Source: Panagrolaimus kolymaensis
Taxonomy: Eukaryota; Nematoda; Chromadorea; Rhabditida; Panagrolaimidae
Assembly (NCBI GenBank): GCA_028622995.1
Contig: JAJQJQ010000018.1
Coordinates: 3,968,001-4,032,000, forward strand
DNA length: 64,000 nucleotides
Direction of reading: 5' to 3'
A program made the position numbers and the translations under genes. Every line of letters begins with the position of its first letter. Positions within the stretch are counted from its first letter, which is position 1. This document shows positions 36,707-49,439 of this stretch, one piece after another. Under the pieces are notes generated by a model. The model made no database searches and had not been told where the DNA came from. It worked only from the letters and a program-made list of their open reading frames with translations.

Positions 36707-39700
36707 TTACATAAACATAAAGAAAGATAAAACTGAAAAAAACAAGGCAACTCCAGAGAAAAGTGAAAATGAATTTGCTGAATTATATTCATCATGAGTT
36801 CCTGAATGAGTGCGAGCTGTGATTTCAATTGGATCACCCGAGCCTGCTTCATTTTGTGCGGTAAATCGGAACACATATTCGGCATCTTGAACAAGGCCGC
36901 TAACTTCGTAAAGGTTATTTTGGGCTTTAGCTCGAACTACATGACTTCCATGTGATTTCCAAACGCCTTCTTCATCATGCCGCAATTTTTCATTGTGAAC
37001 TGTCTAAAAATAATATTTTTTATTTTAATTTTTTAAATTATTAATAATAAAAATCTTACATCTTCATCACTTTCAGAATTATCAACTGAATCCAAAAGTT
37101 TAGATCGAACATATTCAATTGTGTAACTAACAACGGGTAAATCTTCATTTTCAGAACTTCCATCTTCAACCAATCTCCAACTAATGGAATGTTTTCGAGC
37201 TCGTTCCAAGCTAGCCCGAACTTGATTGGGAGGATTTGCAACTTGTAAATTAATTATTTGATGAGCTTTAGATTTGCCATTATTGACTTCACAGCGATAA
37301 GTTCCAAGGTCTTCTTCATCAACGGTCAAAATCTACAAAACAAATTTTTTTAAAAGCTTCTTTTAAGTATTTTAAGTGAGTTACTTTTAAAATTGCAGAT
37401 TGATTATCAAAATCTTCAATAATTTCATATTCTTCATCATCGTCATCGATTTCATCACTATTTTTGAAGAAATGAAAATGGCTAACAGGTGGATTTGACG
37501 AACTAATATTACAATGAAGGATTGCAGTTCGTCCAAGAATTGCATGACTATTAATTTCTTCATGAGCAAATTCGGGTTTAAACCAAACATCTATAGTAAT
37601 TTCATGCTTTTCTACTGTGGTTGTAGTATATTCAGGAATAAGTTGCAATGCCAAACATCGAATTTTTGCATTTTGATATTCTTTTGTTAGGGAATCAATG
37701 GTAACTTCATTATTAACTTTAACATATTTCCCCTCTAAAAAAAGTATTGTAATTTAATCTTTTCTTTTCACTTTTAAGTTAATTAAAGCCATTATACCAT
37801 TAAGTTCCTCGCCATCTTCATTAGTCATTTCGATTTCCGGTTGTGGATTTCCTTTAGCTCCGCAATCTATTGTTAAAGGTTCTCCAACCATGGCCCCCAC
37901 AATATCTCGAGGCTCATTCCATTCAATATTTCCTGTAAAAAAATAATAATATTGAAAAATTCTTTAATCATTGTAACAAAAACAACGGCATTGGAAATAT
38001 ATAGAAATTTGATATTTTTTAAAAAGGCTTTTAACAAAACAAAACAAAAAACATAATAATATTTCTTTCTTTTTTCATAAATTGTTAGCTAACTTTTTTA
38101 ATGTATTGTTAAAAATTGTCTCAAATTACATATTTAGAATGTTGCATATTTTTTTGTGAAAAGAAAATAGTATTGGGTAAATTGGCAACAAACACCTACC
38201 AACAACATGAACATGAATAATTCGTTCAATCTTTTCATTATTTACATGGGCGCTGCAAGTGTAAATACCAGAATCTCGAGAATTTATTTTTGAAAAAACT
38301 AGTGAACGCTTTTTATGTTGAGTTTCACGTTCATGAAGAGCAATGGTAAAAAGACTGAAAAAAATTTCAAAAAGTTATTTAAACATTTGTTCTCAAAAAT
38401 ATTAATTAGGTTTACTTTGGCGATGATGAACTATCAATAAATTTTCCATCTTCATTTAACCATTGCAATTGATGAACATTTTCCATATCTTCACCATTAT
38501 AAACGCATGCAATTCTAAATGCTTTATCTGCTTTAACAACATATTTATCACCTTCCAATCCAGGTGGATGTAATTGTAATTTATGCTCAATTATTTCTTC
38601 TTCACTTGATTCATTATCGTTTGCTGCTAAAAATAATTTGAATTTTATTTTTATTTACTTTTGCAAAAAATGAAAATTATGAAAGTTTTCGCACCCATTT
38701 TTGTTTAAAAAATTTTTTTTAAATATTTTCTTTTAATTTTCAAACCCTCTCAATTTTTTGAATTTTAGCTGCTTTCTTTTTTTTATCCTTTCTCTTGCGC
38801 GAGAATAAGGTTCTCACTTAAGTGGCTGTCTTAAAAGTGGTTTCAATTTAGTTAGTTAAAGCAAGCTAGAGCGCTAAGTTATGGGTGTATCAATCCATTT
38901 TTGCAAGAAAGAGATTTAAAGAATATTTGACACGTTTGTAAAAAGAAAAGAAAAAATCGTTAAAAAGAAGAGGAACCACTCATATTATTGCTGCTATCTG
39001 CATTATTATGGATCCTAAAAAGCCCAGAAAAAAAAATGATTCTCAATCACAGCAGGTTGCTCTCTACATGCTTCATCTTCTTTTTTTGCTTCCCTTTTTT
39101 TAAAATGAATGAGTGCTGCTGCAATATCATGTTTCATCACGGAGAAAGAACACATACACAACAAACATAATGCTTTCACTCTAAATTTTAAGAGTTTTCC
39201 GCTTTTTTATATTTTGCTTTATTTAAACCAAGTTGACCTCTCAAATATGCTATTGACTGAATAACTGACTAACTGAAAGCTGCCGAGAGAAAAAAAACAA
39301 AAATCCTCATTTTTCCCTTCTTCTGTAAATGTGGTTGGAGTGACCGGACCGGATTGTTTCATGGCAAGAAGGAGGATTAGGTGACAGTCGGTTAAGTCAT
39401 TACCAACACAAAATGCATTATTTTATTTTTCTTTCGACTTTTAAATGAAAAATACTAAAGTGCTGGACTAACAAAAATAAATTATTTCAAATCTTTGAAT
39501 AAAAAAAACTATATTTTCTTTTTCTTATAATTTTTCAGAAGCATAAAAATGCAAATATCAAAAAGTAAAGAAAGAAACAACGCCAAAGATTTAGATTTAC
39601 AATAATCTCTCAGGTTTTTTGATTTGTATAAACGTTTTAAGCCGGAAAAGCTTCTTTGTCATTCTTCATTGCCTTTGCCTTTGCATTTCGTCTTTTCTTT

Positions 39701-42700
39701 TCTTCAACTGATTCCAAAAACCTTTACTTTTACTACAACCTTAGGAAGATCGGTTGTTTGGTTGCTTGGTTGATTGTTTTGTTTAAAACCGAATAAAAGG
39801 AGATGAAAAACGAAGAAGCAAGAAATTGAATGAATGAAAAGAAGAAGCATCAGCGATATTATTTGTTTAACCACAAGACCCGAGCCGGGGGCGTCCAACC
39901 AAACGAGCAACAACAACAAAAAAGATCATTGTCTTTTGTGTACCACCACACCGATGAGACTAACAAACCAAAGAAAGGTACACTACCTCAATAAAAATGC
40001 TAGAAAGGAAAACTTGCGCTTCTCTTTCGTCCAAAAATGGAACTAAAAAAAATTGAAGACGTTCCTCTCTGTCTCACTTTAAAAATGTGTGCAAACTATT
40101 CTCAACAACGGCGCCAAAAAAATTTTTCTTCTTCTTTTCAATAAGCATAGACAGGTGCCGACATTAAGTGGAGATTCACAAAAAAAAGAAAGAGGAAGAA
40201 GAATGAAATTACAAGAGAGAAAGGAAGATCAATGCTTCATAAAATTTAAAAATTTTGATTGAAATTAATTTGAAAAAAAAAATGAAAGAAAGAAAAATTA
40301 TTTTTTTAGTACAAGAAAAGATTAGCTTTTTTTGGTAAGCTCTTGTTTTTTTTACGAGATTAATTATTTATTCTTGAAAAAAATTAATGCAAATGAATCT
40401 TGTTTGTCAATATTATACACGCCGCATCAAAAAATTTTTGTTCACTTATTTTGCTATATTTTTTTGCTGTGCTTCATTTTTTTCTCCTTATTTGGGCAGC
40501 AGCAACATCGACAAATAATATGCGCAATCAATCATCCATGCTTCTATGAGCATATAAATGCTGCTACTAAACACTGATGTTCCAAAGAAGAAGAAGAAAA
40601 ATGAAGAAGCGGCATTTTTTTATAACTTGTTGCACATTTATATTTTTCTTTCTATGACAATGAAAAAAGACGATAACTTAAAAAAGATAAATAAAATAAG
40701 ATTGATACTACATATAAAAACAATTCCCATTTGGGAAGAGTCGCTACTTAATCACCCAAGAAAAGAAAAAATCAAACATCTTTAAATATTCATTTTCTAA
40801 CACTCAAATGGCTTAATTTTTGTTTTCGAAAAGGTTAATCACTGATTGCACTCATTTTTTCTTAAATTTCATTTCATTTGAATTAATTTTCTCACCTTTC
40901 CTATTTTTATCCTGGAAAAAATAAAATAAATTGCAAAATATGTATTTTCGCGCAACTACCACCACGAACAAATAATTGTTCGTTCGAGATTTATTGAAAA
41001 AGTAAATTGGTATGTCTGTCTTTTAATGCAAATTAACGACAGATGGTTTGTGGTAGGGTGGCAATGGATCAGTATTAGTGAATTGCAGCTTTCCATATTT
41101 TATTTTTTGGATTTTGCAAACGTTTTTTTAAAGAGGGAAAAAGCAATCTCTTGACTTTTAGACTTTTTGCGTTTGTTGCTTGAAAAAATAAAAAATTTTC
41201 TATTGCTTGTTTCTTTTTTTTGCGCAGCACTAAAAGAACGGTTTTTTTGTTCCCTCTCGTTTCGCAATTCATCCATTGAAACACGCAATGAGGGAGTTTG
41301 GAAATTTTTTTTCTTCTTCCTTCTCCCGAAATTGAAATAAGTGAATGACTCTTCTATATTCAAAAAAGCTGAGCTTCTTGTTTTCAATATAGCCATAGAA
41401 TAAAAAAAAGAACAAAAAAAAAGAAGAAGCAAGAAACTAGAAAAGTTTTTGCAAGTTTACTCAAAAATAAAGAAGCGGCAGAACAATAGTTGAAAAGCTT
41501 GAAAAACTATTGATATACAAGAAACAAAACAATGAATGAAAGAGGTTTTTAAGTTGAAGATGAACAAGAGTAAGAATAAAAAAAAACGTGACGCAAAGAT
41601 TGTTAAAAAGTAAAAAATTGAAAAGTTTTTAGTTTTTACTTACAAAATTTCTTATGGCAAAGAAAACAAAAGCTTTCTTTTTTTAATTCATCAAAAGGTC
41701 ATGGCTGAATGGTATCAAAAATGGATCAAAAGTAAACATACACACTCATACATTAATCATCTGTCACTCATTCATTCACACTGAGTCAAAGTATCAAAAA
41801 AATGAGAGATAATGTTACGCGAACTAACTCTGCTGGATGCAAAAAAAAAAATGTTCCAAAAAACAACCAGGTTAATTGTATGCCTATCGAATAAGTGAGA
41901 GAAATCTAATGATAATAACCATTCACACTTTTTTTCTTCTTGGTTTATCCCTTTACTTAAGAATTTTCCTTTTTTGTATAAAAATTATTTCTGTCAAAAA
42001 AAGAAAAGAAGAGAAAGTGCCACCCTGTCAATTACCACAACACGCATTTGATACAAAACTTTCTCCTTCTCTTCCTACACAACTAATAACACGCGATAAA
42101 GCAAAATATATAATTAAATTATTGAATGACCTCTTCATCTTTTTTTGTGCTGCTTTTTTTCTTTTATTCAATGCTCACCTAAATAAAAATATAAAGTAAA
42201 TTGCATTTTTTTGTTCGGTTTTTGTTTTTGTTCATGCCGCTCTCTGTTTTTGTCAATTTTGCAACAAAAAAAAGAAGGTTGCAACGGCATTTAAAAAAAA
42301 TAAAAAATAAAAAAGCTAACGTGAAATGTGGTATTATTTTTGTTTTGTTTTGCGGACTGATTTTGGTATAAAGTTTCAGTAAGCTTCCAGAAAATAAGCA
42401 AAATAAGAGTAAAATAAGCAGCGCTTGCTTGGTGGTGGTCATCCGGGAAAAGCTTTATTTAAGATGCACCGCAAACACACACACAAAGAAATAAAAACTT
42501 CAAGTTACTATCTTCTTTTTTATACAAACAAAAGTTTTTTTTTAAATTCAAAGTTAATGGAAAAAGAAATTGAAAACCTATGCCTTTCTATGATGTCTGC
42601 ATTTTTTTGTGAGGTGGAAAAGTACTATGCCATTCTAGCGTGTTTTTTTTAACGAGCTTGTTTCTTCATGAGAGAGTTCCCAAAAAAAAGGCAAGCAAAT

Positions 42701-42985
42701 AAAAAAAACGTTGCAAAAAAGCTTGCTGCTTGTTTTTGAGGCATATCCTTTTCCCAAAAATAAATTCAACAAAAAAAGTAAAAAAAAATCTTCCTTCTCT
42801 ATAAAATTTCGTGACAAACGAGACATGAAAAAGAATGATGCTGCGTTCAAATTTGCGTAAATTACGTAAAAATTGATGTTCCCCAACCACCAAAAAAAGA
42901 GAATAAAAAATAACTCACCATTACATAAAAAAACGAAAAAACAAATAACAAAGGCGCCAAAAAGTGCTGCCCTTGATAAAACCAT
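36707..42985 (-). CDS. Ig/FN3 GPI-anchored adhesion protein (WRK-1/NCAM-like)
   Basis: A cell-surface adhesion or axon-guidance protein. Exon 1 (42985-42919) codes a signal peptide, MVLSRAALFGAFVICFFVFL, ending in phase 1. It joins in frame across a 4.3-kb intron to exon 2, which starts at 38626 (ANDNESSEEE). The ectodomain then reads three Ig domains, judged by Cys pairs: FRIACVYNG with GIYTCSAHV, LTIDCGAKGNPQ with AKIRCLALQ, and AILHCNISSSNPP with GTYRCEVNN. A single fibronectin III domain follows (PPNQVRASLERARKHSISW to YVFRFTAQNEAGSGDP). The C-terminus is a hydrophobic tail (FSLFSGVALFFSVLSFFMFM) with no cytosolic residues, typical of GPI addition. The Ig plus single FN3 plus GPI layout recalls WRK-1/Wrapper/Klingon proteins from memory. 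Joining exon 1 is an inference supported by phase and signal peptide. Confidence 0.8.
38627..42918 (-). other. Long first intron of the Ig/FN3 gene
   Basis: A 4.3-kb intron, far longer than the usual 45-400 nt here, follows the signal-peptide exon. It holds no recognisable gene on either strand. Frames such as 41876-42199 (+) and 41100-41432 (-) are low-complexity. Its length and position suit regulatory elements, but no specific site is identified. Confidence 0.55.
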
Positions 42986-45552
42986 TGTCTTTAGTCTTCT
43001 TCTTCCTCGTTTCGTTTCTTTCTTTTAAAAAAATACTTTTAAAATATTTTGTTTCAAATAAATTTCTTTTCCACTTTGTCTTAAGGAACCACCAATCCAA
43101 TGAGACAGAAACAAAATAAATTGGTTACTGCTTTTGCCTGGTTATGTTCCGTCTTCTTGGATTTGTTGTTGTCACACGCAGTAGACTAACTTATTTTTTT
43201 TGTCAACTCTCGCGCTACTTCTTTTTCTAAGTGAGTGCAAGTTTAAAGCCTCGTAGCCTTGGTCGTTCAAATGATACCAACAGCAACAATTGAAATGTTA
43301 GAATAAAAAATAAAATAAAGATGAAGAAAAAAGAAGAAAGAAAAACGGCGGCGACTTTCGGTCTTTTAAATGTGCCGTTTTATTTTTTTCTCAAATAAGA
43401 GATGACTTCTTAGATGCTTGAGGCGGTGACTGAATGCTGAAAAATAAAGAAAAAAATTTAAAATATAGCCTTACAATGAAAAAGGGGGATTTATTCACGC
43501 GTTTTTTTCTTTCTCGAGCTAAGTGAGTTTTTTTAATAGTGAAATTCAAGCCTTTTGTGGCTGGCAAAAAAAAAACGCAATAAAAAAGTTAAAAAATAAA
43601 CTTTATAGAAAAACCAAAACTTAAATTTTTTTTATTAAAAAGCAATCAAAAAAGAAAGTATTTTTAAGGGTAAAATTTACAAAAAAAATAAATATTTTTT
43701 CAAAGCTTGCAACAACAACATCGATGGATGATGGCAAAGGCGATGGGAAAAAAAAGAAGAAAAACGGGTGGATGCAATGAGAAAAAAAAAGGCGGAGCAC
43801 CCATACTCGCTCGCTCATTGCTCGTTACCACAGTGTTTCTCTAAAACTCAAACTCGCGAGAAATAAAAAAAGGAGAGAATATGAACCTTCAATAAAAATA
43901 AAAATGCGCAAAAACAACCTAGAATTTAGGCAGGCGGAGTCACACCACAGTTTTCCTCTATAAATATATTTTTTTGTAAACTGTTTATTTATTTTTTTGC
44001 CTTACTTTTTACTTACATAAATTTAATGTAAAACATATTTCAAAAATAAGAATAAAATTTTAAGTTTTTGGAACAATTAAAAAAGCATTTTTGCAACAAA
44101 AAAAGTAACGAAAAAGAACAGAATATCCGCTTCCCACCTGAGGCGATAATTGTTTGTAAACTTCAAAAATATTGTCGATAAAGGAGAATAAGTCATTTTG
44201 TTTGCAACTACAGGTTATAAAAAAAAGAAAAGGGAAAATGAGTGACACAAAAAAACTTGCTCGAATTCGAAAGAAGCACCAACAAAAGCCAAATTTTTTT
44301 TTTGAATTGAATGGAAAGGTTGGATGGAAAAGGTGCTATTCGATATTCTTCCGTGTCCTTTCCTCTTCTTGTTGTTTTCAGATCGACTCTTCTCGTTCAA
44401 ACAATATTTGTATTTCTGCTTGCTTCCGCTTAAAGTTTTTTTTTTCAACCTACAACGTTGTTGTTGTTAGATGAAGCTTTAATAATAATGGGCCCAATTT
44501 CATTAGCACACTTTTTCTTGCTTTACCATTATACTTTTTTTTCTCGGTTTCACTCCACTCACGCACAAGTCCAAGCCACAGGTGGCTTTTTTTGGTTAAT
44601 AAATTAATATTATTTTTTAATGAGATGAGATATGTTTGTTTACACCAATTCATTCAACGATGACTAAAATGCTGCCTTGCTTGCTTAATCGAGAAACAAG
44701 GAAAATAAATATGAAATTCGCAAATGAAGAAGAAAAAATCATGTACAACAAAAAGAAAAAGTGAGTAAATGACAGACATGTAAACCAATTTCATCAAAGA
44801 TATGAAAATGGACAAATTTTAATGTCAAACCATACACAGAAAACTGTTTGGTTCAACAACAACAAAATTGACACCACCCGTTGTTGGTTGATTTAGAAAA
44901 ACAATGAGCGCGAAAATTTGTCGCGCGTGCTTAAGCCAACTGACCGGAAGCGAAACAAGAAGATTCATCAAATTTTTTGTTCATCGCTTTTGTTTCCTCA
45001 ATAAAAAAAAATATCGGAAGCAACAATCACATACATGTTTTCTTTTAAAATACATATTGTATATGCTAATTTTTTATACCATATTTGTAGCACAAAAAAA
45101 AGATTCAATGATGACATCTGTTAAATGCGATGAACCATGGATATACATGAGAGTTAAAGAGTGAGATGAATATTTGACCTTATAAAGAAAGCATTGGACA
45201 AGGTATTTCTGTTTAAAAATAATTAACGTAAACAATTTTTATATGATTAATAATTATTACTCAACGGTGACTTTCCCAATGCAGTTTTTAATGTTAAAAT
45301 CTTTCAAGTTTCTTTAAAAAATACCTTATATTTATTAAACTCTTCATAGTATGCATATAAAAAACATTTATTATTAATTTTGAAAATTTTATTAATTATT
45401 CTTTATTATATTTAACAAAAATATTTCTATAAAAAATAAAACGTACAAATAAGTCAAATTTTAATAAATGTGAAAGCCGTTATAAAAATTAGTGTTATCT
45501 TTTTGTGAAAAGGCTACTAGTCTCACAAACAGGCGTAACAGTAACAACTATT
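42986..45552. other. Intergenic
   Basis: AT-rich sequence upstream of the Ig/FN3 gene. Small frames (43621-43818, 44172-44474, 44904-45164) have no splice support or recognisable domain. No gene recognised. Confidence 0.45.
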
Positions 45553-46230
45553 TTAGATTGATTCGTCTAAAGCTCTATAAATTTCTCTAACATTATTAAA
45601 AAACCAAATAACAAGTTTAAAAAACGTATTACTTGTTTTTCGATATAAACTTAAAAATACCAATATTAGGAGAGAATCAAAAGAGATTCGGATAGCATTG
45701 GATACATTGAATAATAGGTCTTTTTTCCATTTCATCGATCCTATAGGGTACAATTTTTTTCATAACTATAAGCAAGTAATATTTGGCCAATCCATAAGCT
45801 GCAATGCAGCCGGAGATAAAAATATCAAGAGTGATAGATATCATTAAACAATGCAAAACTATGACACATGAAATTTGAAGAGACGATATAAAATTGGTTC
45901 GATTGTTTTTCGCTTGATATTTTATTTGTTTTCCACCTTTGGAAATAATTGACAAAGCAAAAACATCAGAAAAAATATAAGTCAAATTGGAATCAAAATT
46001 TGTATCTATACAAAGATAGCTTGAGTTATGGTATCTCCAAAATAAACTATCTTTCCAACGCAATTTTCCATCCCTCACTTTTATTACAGTAATCAATTTC
46101 CAGAAAATTGCTTGCGAAATTTTTGGCAAAATTGTTTATCTATTTTAGAAACAACTTCATCAAAAACCGTCGTACTTTGTACATCAAAAGGTATTATTAG
46201 GACATAAAACTTAATAGATTTTTTGAACAT
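45553..46230 (-). pseudogene. Probable decayed membrane-protein gene
   Basis: Three overlapping minus-strand frames make one continuous-looking coding text only if two frame shifts are allowed. It begins MFKKSIKFYVLIIPF at 46230 and runs to a stop near 46093. It continues in a second frame through IKVRDGKLRWKDSLFW and a hydrophobic stretch (ISCVIVLHCLMISITLDIFI) to 45677. It then moves to a third frame with SFDSLLILVFLSLYRK and ends ALDESI at 45553. The shifts lie near a T run at about 46097-46104 and an A run at about 45719-45726. No splice sites explain them well. The family is not recognised. Sequencing error or missed introns remain possible. Confidence 0.4.
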
Positions 46231-48581
46231 TAAAATTTTTTAAATTAAACAAACAAGTAAAGTTGCAAATAAAATGATGATGGCAAGAATCATTAAAGAA
46301 AGAAAACATTTATAACATCTTTGCTTTCGCTTTGTTTTGCAGTTGTAGCTACTCTATTTTTAGATTTTGCACTTTTAAATTTAAAAAAATATTTTTATTT
46401 AAAAAATCTTGCAAATCTTATGTTTTTTTGTGGGATGTATCTTGCACTTTTTTTCCTTGTTAAAAAGAGATTCCAAAAGTTTTTGAAGCTCCATGTTGAC
46501 GATGGCATTTACTTGTCCTTGATGCAATTTATTTACTTTAAGATATTCAGTTTTTTTAGTTTATACGTGTATTTGAGGGAGGCTTTGAAATGATCCTTTT
46601 TTTCTTCTACGGGGGTAGAATGAATACCATAGCAAAGCAGAGGCATTCAATCTCATTTTATTTTTTTGGCGTGTTTGGAGTATCATTTTGCAAAGCATCG
46701 TCCTCGTGGATTGACGTTACTTTTTTTTATATTTTAATATATAAAAAACTTTTTTAAAAAGAAGTCAATTTAAGGATAGGGTTAAATGATAGTTAGCTCT
46801 CTTAGAGTCACTTATAAAACCATGTGATGAAATATAAAAATATAAATTTAAAATATTCTTTTTCTTTTTTTATAGAATTGTTATCTTTTTTTCTTTATGC
46901 TAGTTATTGACCAGTGTTGTTCTATCATATAATTTAGAGTTCAAAGAGTCATTCTTCTTTGAAAATGGTTTTTTGGGTTAAAATTTTTGATTGCATAATA
47001 TGACATTCTTTGCTTTATATGGCACTTTTTTCAAACCTACTTTTGCATTTATTTTTTTAAAAGTCAAAAATATTTTAAAAGTTAATGACCCTGCAATAAT
47101 CTTAAATCGAAGTTAATTTACCTTTATAAACGGAAAGATTGACAATTTATGAAAGTTCCTGATTAGACGTATTCTTTTAATTGTTTTTCGGACTATCAAG
47201 TTTTTTGATGAAAAAAAGACAGGAAGTGCTTCAAATTTTAAAATAAAAAAATAAGGTGGGGCATTTTAATTTTATATTTTTTTCACAAACAATAAAAAAA
47301 ACAAGCTCATCAACGTTTTTGTTTTTTGTATGGTATGATTTTTACTCTTCCCAATGGGACATAAACGGTGACACAAAGAGTTTATTTAGCCTTAATTCTT
47401 TGTTATAAATTAAAATGATGTAAAGCTTTATTTAGTGGTGGGGTAACCTTTTAATAATAAACTTATCCAAAAGTTTATTTATAATATATGTGTTTTTAAT
47501 GGGCTTAAATTGGTTTAAAGCCTTAATTAAATTTTCGTCGCCAAAAATTTTTGAGTGCCAATTTAGTTATTGTTTATTTTTTTACATTTTAAATACCAAA
47601 CGAAATTATTTTGAAACTATTAAAATGCAAAAAATGTTGGCGTTGTTGTAGGCAAAAATCCATGGATTGGATTTATGTTTTTACGATACTTTTTTTAGTC
47701 AATGTTTTATTTTTACATGGGCGAAAAAGATTAAGCTTTGCACTTTAAAATCCTTTCTATCTATGATTTACAACATATTAAGATTTTAAATAAATGTTAT
47801 TCTTAAATCTCTTTAAAAATGGTAACATTAAACACATACAAATTCTATTTTTGCGTGGTTAAATCCCTGAAGGTTTTTTTCTCTAAATTTTCCATTCAAT
47901 GCTTCATCAGTTTAGAGACATACGTTCATTTGTTCCTTCTATTTTTAATCAAATCTTTTAAAGTTTTGGTAAACCCAAACTTTTGAGTTGTTCAGAGTTC
48001 TTCTAAGTATGTTTACGGAAATGTCGTCAAGCAACAGACTTTGAAATATCAGTTTCCCTTTTACCTTTTCATTATTTAAAAAAATTTAATTTTAAACTTT
48101 CACCTGCCTTTTTTCGTGGTATTTAGCTATTCTTTTTCTTTCTTTTTATATACATGATTTTTTTCAATTTTTATCTTTTCTTTTTTTTTAAAAGCAGAGG
48201 CGGGCGGTGACTTGACCTTTTTTTCTGTTTTGCAGCGGCTAGTAAAAGTGTGAAAAAGACAAATTACTCATTGCACTTTTTGGGTGGGTTTGATCTTGCA
48301 AACCAATTAAATGTTTTAATGTTGTTGTTTTTTTATTGTCTGATTTTTTTGTGAACTTTTTGTTAATTACGAAATTGATAAAGAAAACGCGTCACAATTT
48401 GAAAAAAAAACAGGAAGAAGAAAAGGTCGTGTCGCAATTATTTGATATTTCGTAGAAATTTTTATTAACGCCTTCTCATTTTTTAAACGGAAATGAGAAT
48501 GGTATTTTACGTGACCGCATACTTTTTAAAAATGTAGATTAATGACTAAAAATATGACGCTTTTTTTATTTCAGGTAATAA
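46231..48581. other. Intergenic
   Basis: AT-rich spacer of about 2.3 kb. A hydrophobic frame at 46321-46593 (+) begins with TTG, is rich in Phe/Leu/Lys and has no splice or homology support. TTTATTTCAG at about 48566-48575, just before the next gene's ATG, is a probable trans-splice acceptor. Confidence 0.45.
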
Positions 48582-48971
48582 ATGATAAATACGATGAATC
48601 TCATAATAAATTCTAGTAGTTGCTTATTTTTAATTTTATTTATTACTCTATCTTCGGCGCTACCGTATATTCTATTAGAACAACGTAGTTTACGATATCC
48701 AGAAAATGCTTTATCTCGGCTAAGAGTGATTAGGTCCACGGGTTTAAGCGAACAAATATTGGCTGCCATTCCAATTGCTAAAGGAAGTCAAAGTAAAAAA
48801 GCTCCATCATTTTTTGTTATGGGTGCATTGTAAGTTTTATTTTATTTTACTCTTTTTTGTTTGTTTGTATCGGAATTTTCTTTTCAAGGAAATAATATTT
48901 TTATTTTTTTTTATAGGCCAAATAGAGATGATATTGTGATAGATGATAATATGGACAATTTGTTTGTGTAA
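48582..48971 (+). CDS. Candidate secreted peptide precursor 2
   Basis: Two exons, 48582-48829 and 48917-48971, join in phase 2 and code 100 residues. The N-terminus is a signal peptide (a hydrophobic core around SCLFLILFITLSSALP). The mature part has a dibasic KK and a possible R-V-I-R cleavage site. They would release STGLSEQILAAIPIAKGSQS and a C-terminal piece starting APSFFVMGALPNRDD with an acidic tail (DDNMDNLFV). There is no cysteine in the mature part. ATTTCAG lies only 6 nt upstream of the ATG, so the 5' UTR after trans-splicing would be nearly absent. AATAAA is at 48982-48987, only 11 nt past the stop, giving a very short 3' UTR. The peptide is not recognised; a neuropeptide-like precursor is the favoured but unproven reading. 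Confidence 0.68.
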
Positions 48972-49439
48972 TTTTATAGACAATAAAAAAAGAAAAGAAT
49001 AAATGTGAATGTTCTTTGTTCCCTATCACTTCCTTTATTATTCATATGGTCTAGACACGCGGCTTGGCTCCCACGCTGCTATTTCAAAACAATGATCTCT
49101 AAATATTTTACCTTTTTCTTTCTGAAATTGTTTGTTTGTTTGTTGTATTCAAATGTTGAATTGTCAATATTTATTTATTTTTTGTTAAAAGAAACTTAGA
49201 TAAAAATTATGGCATTTTTTTTGTTAGTAAATTATTTTGTCTTTTAAAAAGTTTTATGCATGACCAGATTTAAATTGGAAAAATTTTATTTTTAAACACT
49301 TGAGAATGTCCTCCCATTTTTTGCCGCAAAAGAAGAAAATGAAGATGCTGTCTTTGACAGTTTAGGCAGTAGTAGCCGCAGTCATAATCGGCTTGTTTTG
49401 GTTTAACATTTTATTCTCGGCATTTTTAGCTTGTTTATA
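48972..49439. other. Intergenic
   Basis: Short spacer and promoter between the peptide gene and the bHLH gene. An AATAAA signal at 48982-48987 serves the upstream gene. Nothing else recognised. Confidence 0.45.

Noticed and set aside
44904..45164. Frame starting MSAKICRACLSQL with a C-x-x-C
   Set aside because: Only one Cys pair is present, followed by low-complexity text. It does not form a zinc-finger domain.
46321..46593. Hydrophobic plus-strand frame of about 90 codons
   Set aside because: It starts with TTG, is dominated by Phe, Leu and Lys as expected from AT-rich DNA, and lacks any splice support.
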